From IMG/VR virus record IMGVR_UViG_3300050821_001459, positions 1 to 30,472 of that record: a DNA stretch of 30,472 nt. One strand, given 5' to 3'. The position numbers and the translations under genes are program-made. This document shows, piece by piece, positions 29,842 through 30,472 of the stretch. The notes under the pieces were generated by a model that was not told where the DNA came from, did no database searches, and was given only the letters and a program-made list of their open reading frames with translations. Numbering within the stretch: position 1 is the first letter of the stretch; each line of letters starts with the position of its first letter. The DNA comes from a virus.

Positions 29842-30472
29842 TCAGTAATAGGTATTGTACAGCAAAGCGGTGTAGTAACCAGACCCTGCACTGGCGCCAA
29901 GATAGATGGTATCGAGAGTAGCTGCTGGTACCGAGAACCAGGACAGTCCGTTGTACGAGCTTCTCTTGCTTGTAGTACCGTTAAGAATGATTGACTTGTT
30001 CCTACAGTCAATGACGCAAGTATCTGAAGCCACCATTGTCATTGACAACGCCATCGTAATACTACTGATCGAGTCAGTTATTACCGGATTGGTCAAAGGT
30101 CCATGCAGAGTAATAATTGGGTAGGCCGTGTGCGTTCCGTAGTTCGCAAGTGTCTCTTCATTCAGGACAATACTCGAACCAAACCCTGTAGGGAACGACC
30201 AGTTAAAGCCTCTACCGAACGGGTTGATAGCATTAAGGTTCGAGGAAGCGAAGTTAGGCGGGTAGTCATAGATGTAAGGGTCACCGCACAGCAGTGTCAG
30301 CATGACGTTCGTTATACCCAGACGCCTATTAACATCCACGTCATACTTGCAGCCCCCGCCCTGTGCATTGCAAAACTGCAGCGACTGACTGGGGTGCTTA
30401 AAGTAGAACGGCGCAACTGCAGGGTTACCATAGGCAGCTCGCAATGCCTTGACTAGGGTGTCGGGATCGTTT
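29842..30472 (-). CDS. Distal tail (Dit)-like protein, partial at window edge
   Basis: The minus-strand frame is open through base 30472, so the N-terminus is outside the window; a TTG at 30444 is within the open frame and need not be the start. The visible 209 residues include DPDTLVKALRAAYGNPAVAP, a Cys-containing loop, DVDVNRRLGITNVMLTLLCG and DPYIYDYPPN, then beta-rich sequence with a C-terminal LYNTYY. The pattern matches siphovirus distal-tail proteins, which link the tail tube to the baseplate. The order with the following minor tail genes is typical. Confidence 0.55.
   Translation of the reverse strand, partial: NDPDTLVKALRAAYGNPAVAPFYFKHPSQSLQFCNAQGGGCKYDVDVNRRLGITNVMLTLLCGDPYIYDYPPNFASSNLNAINPFGRGFNWSFPTGFGSSIVLNEETLANYGTHTAYPIITLHGPLTNPVITDSISSITMALSMTMVASDTCVIDCRNKSIILNGTTSKRSSYNGLSWFSVPAATLDTIYLGASAGSGYYTALLYNTYY

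Noticed and set aside
1-30472. CRISPR arrays, insertion sequences or integrase
   Set aside because: I saw no regularly spaced repeats, transposase motifs or recombinase genes anywhere in the window.

Overview
This window looks like part of a large, lytic-type tailed (siphovirus-like) phage of an actinobacterial host. The reasons are dense packing with ATGA/GTGA/TAATG overlaps, phage replication genes, a siphovirus tail module, and a cell-wall protein at 938-1747 whose LysM plus transglycosylase-like C-terminus resembles secreted streptomycete/actinobacterial proteins. GC content looks like 50-55 % by eye (not computed), and the leucine codon CTA is common, which is unusual for high-GC actinobacteria. 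I saw no integrase, excisionase, repressor, rRNA, tRNA, IS element or CRISPR array.

Layout. (1) Positions 1-2243, plus strand: the 3' end of an unknown structural or secreted-like protein, a 230-base non-coding stretch full of hairpins, a membrane-anchored LysM/transglycosylase-like protein and a coiled-coil protein. (2) 2247-4468: a structured intercistronic element, several small proteins, a clear sigma70-type promoter at 3243-3272, a retropepsin-like protease and a two-helix membrane protein (holin candidate). (3) 4465-10739: DNA metabolism, with a Cas4/RecB-type nuclease, a methyltransferase-like protein, a Sak4-like ATPase, a DUF669-like ssDNA-binding protein, a second structured element of the same family, and a primase-helicase. 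(4) 10736-16462: a 7-deazaguanine island with QueC, a second methyltransferase-like paralog, a DUF6884/YaaA-like protein, QueD, QueE, FolE, MazG, a MazG-like protein and a DpdA-like transglycosylase, with two small cysteine-rich ORFs between the que genes. (5) 16464-23044: a UDG-exonuclease-PolA fusion, a permuted NlpC/P60-like enzyme, an HNH-like protein, small unknowns and a RuvC-like nuclease. (6) 23045-30472, minus strand and convergent: endolysin, a coiled-coil/TM protein, then tail proteins including a 942-residue fibre, ending in a distal-tail-like gene cut by the window edge.

How it fits together. FolE, QueD, QueE and QueC would take GTP to preQ0, and DpdA would exchange guanine in phage DNA for preQ0, giving DNA resistant to many restriction enzymes. 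No QueF is visible here, so dPreQ0 is the default prediction. Three proteins woven into the same transcription unit (the two divergent methyltransferase-like paralogs and the DUF6884-like protein) have no assigned step and are the best candidates for an undescribed extension of the modification. The DNA polymerase carries its own intact-looking family-4 uracil-DNA glycosylase domain.

The remaining signals of interest are a pair of hairpin elements (2247-2326 and 8443-8509) that share both flanks but differ in stem sequence, a possible pseudoknot before the RuvC gene, and a 16-base near-perfect repeat of a ribosome binding site and start codon around a small cysteine-rich ORF.
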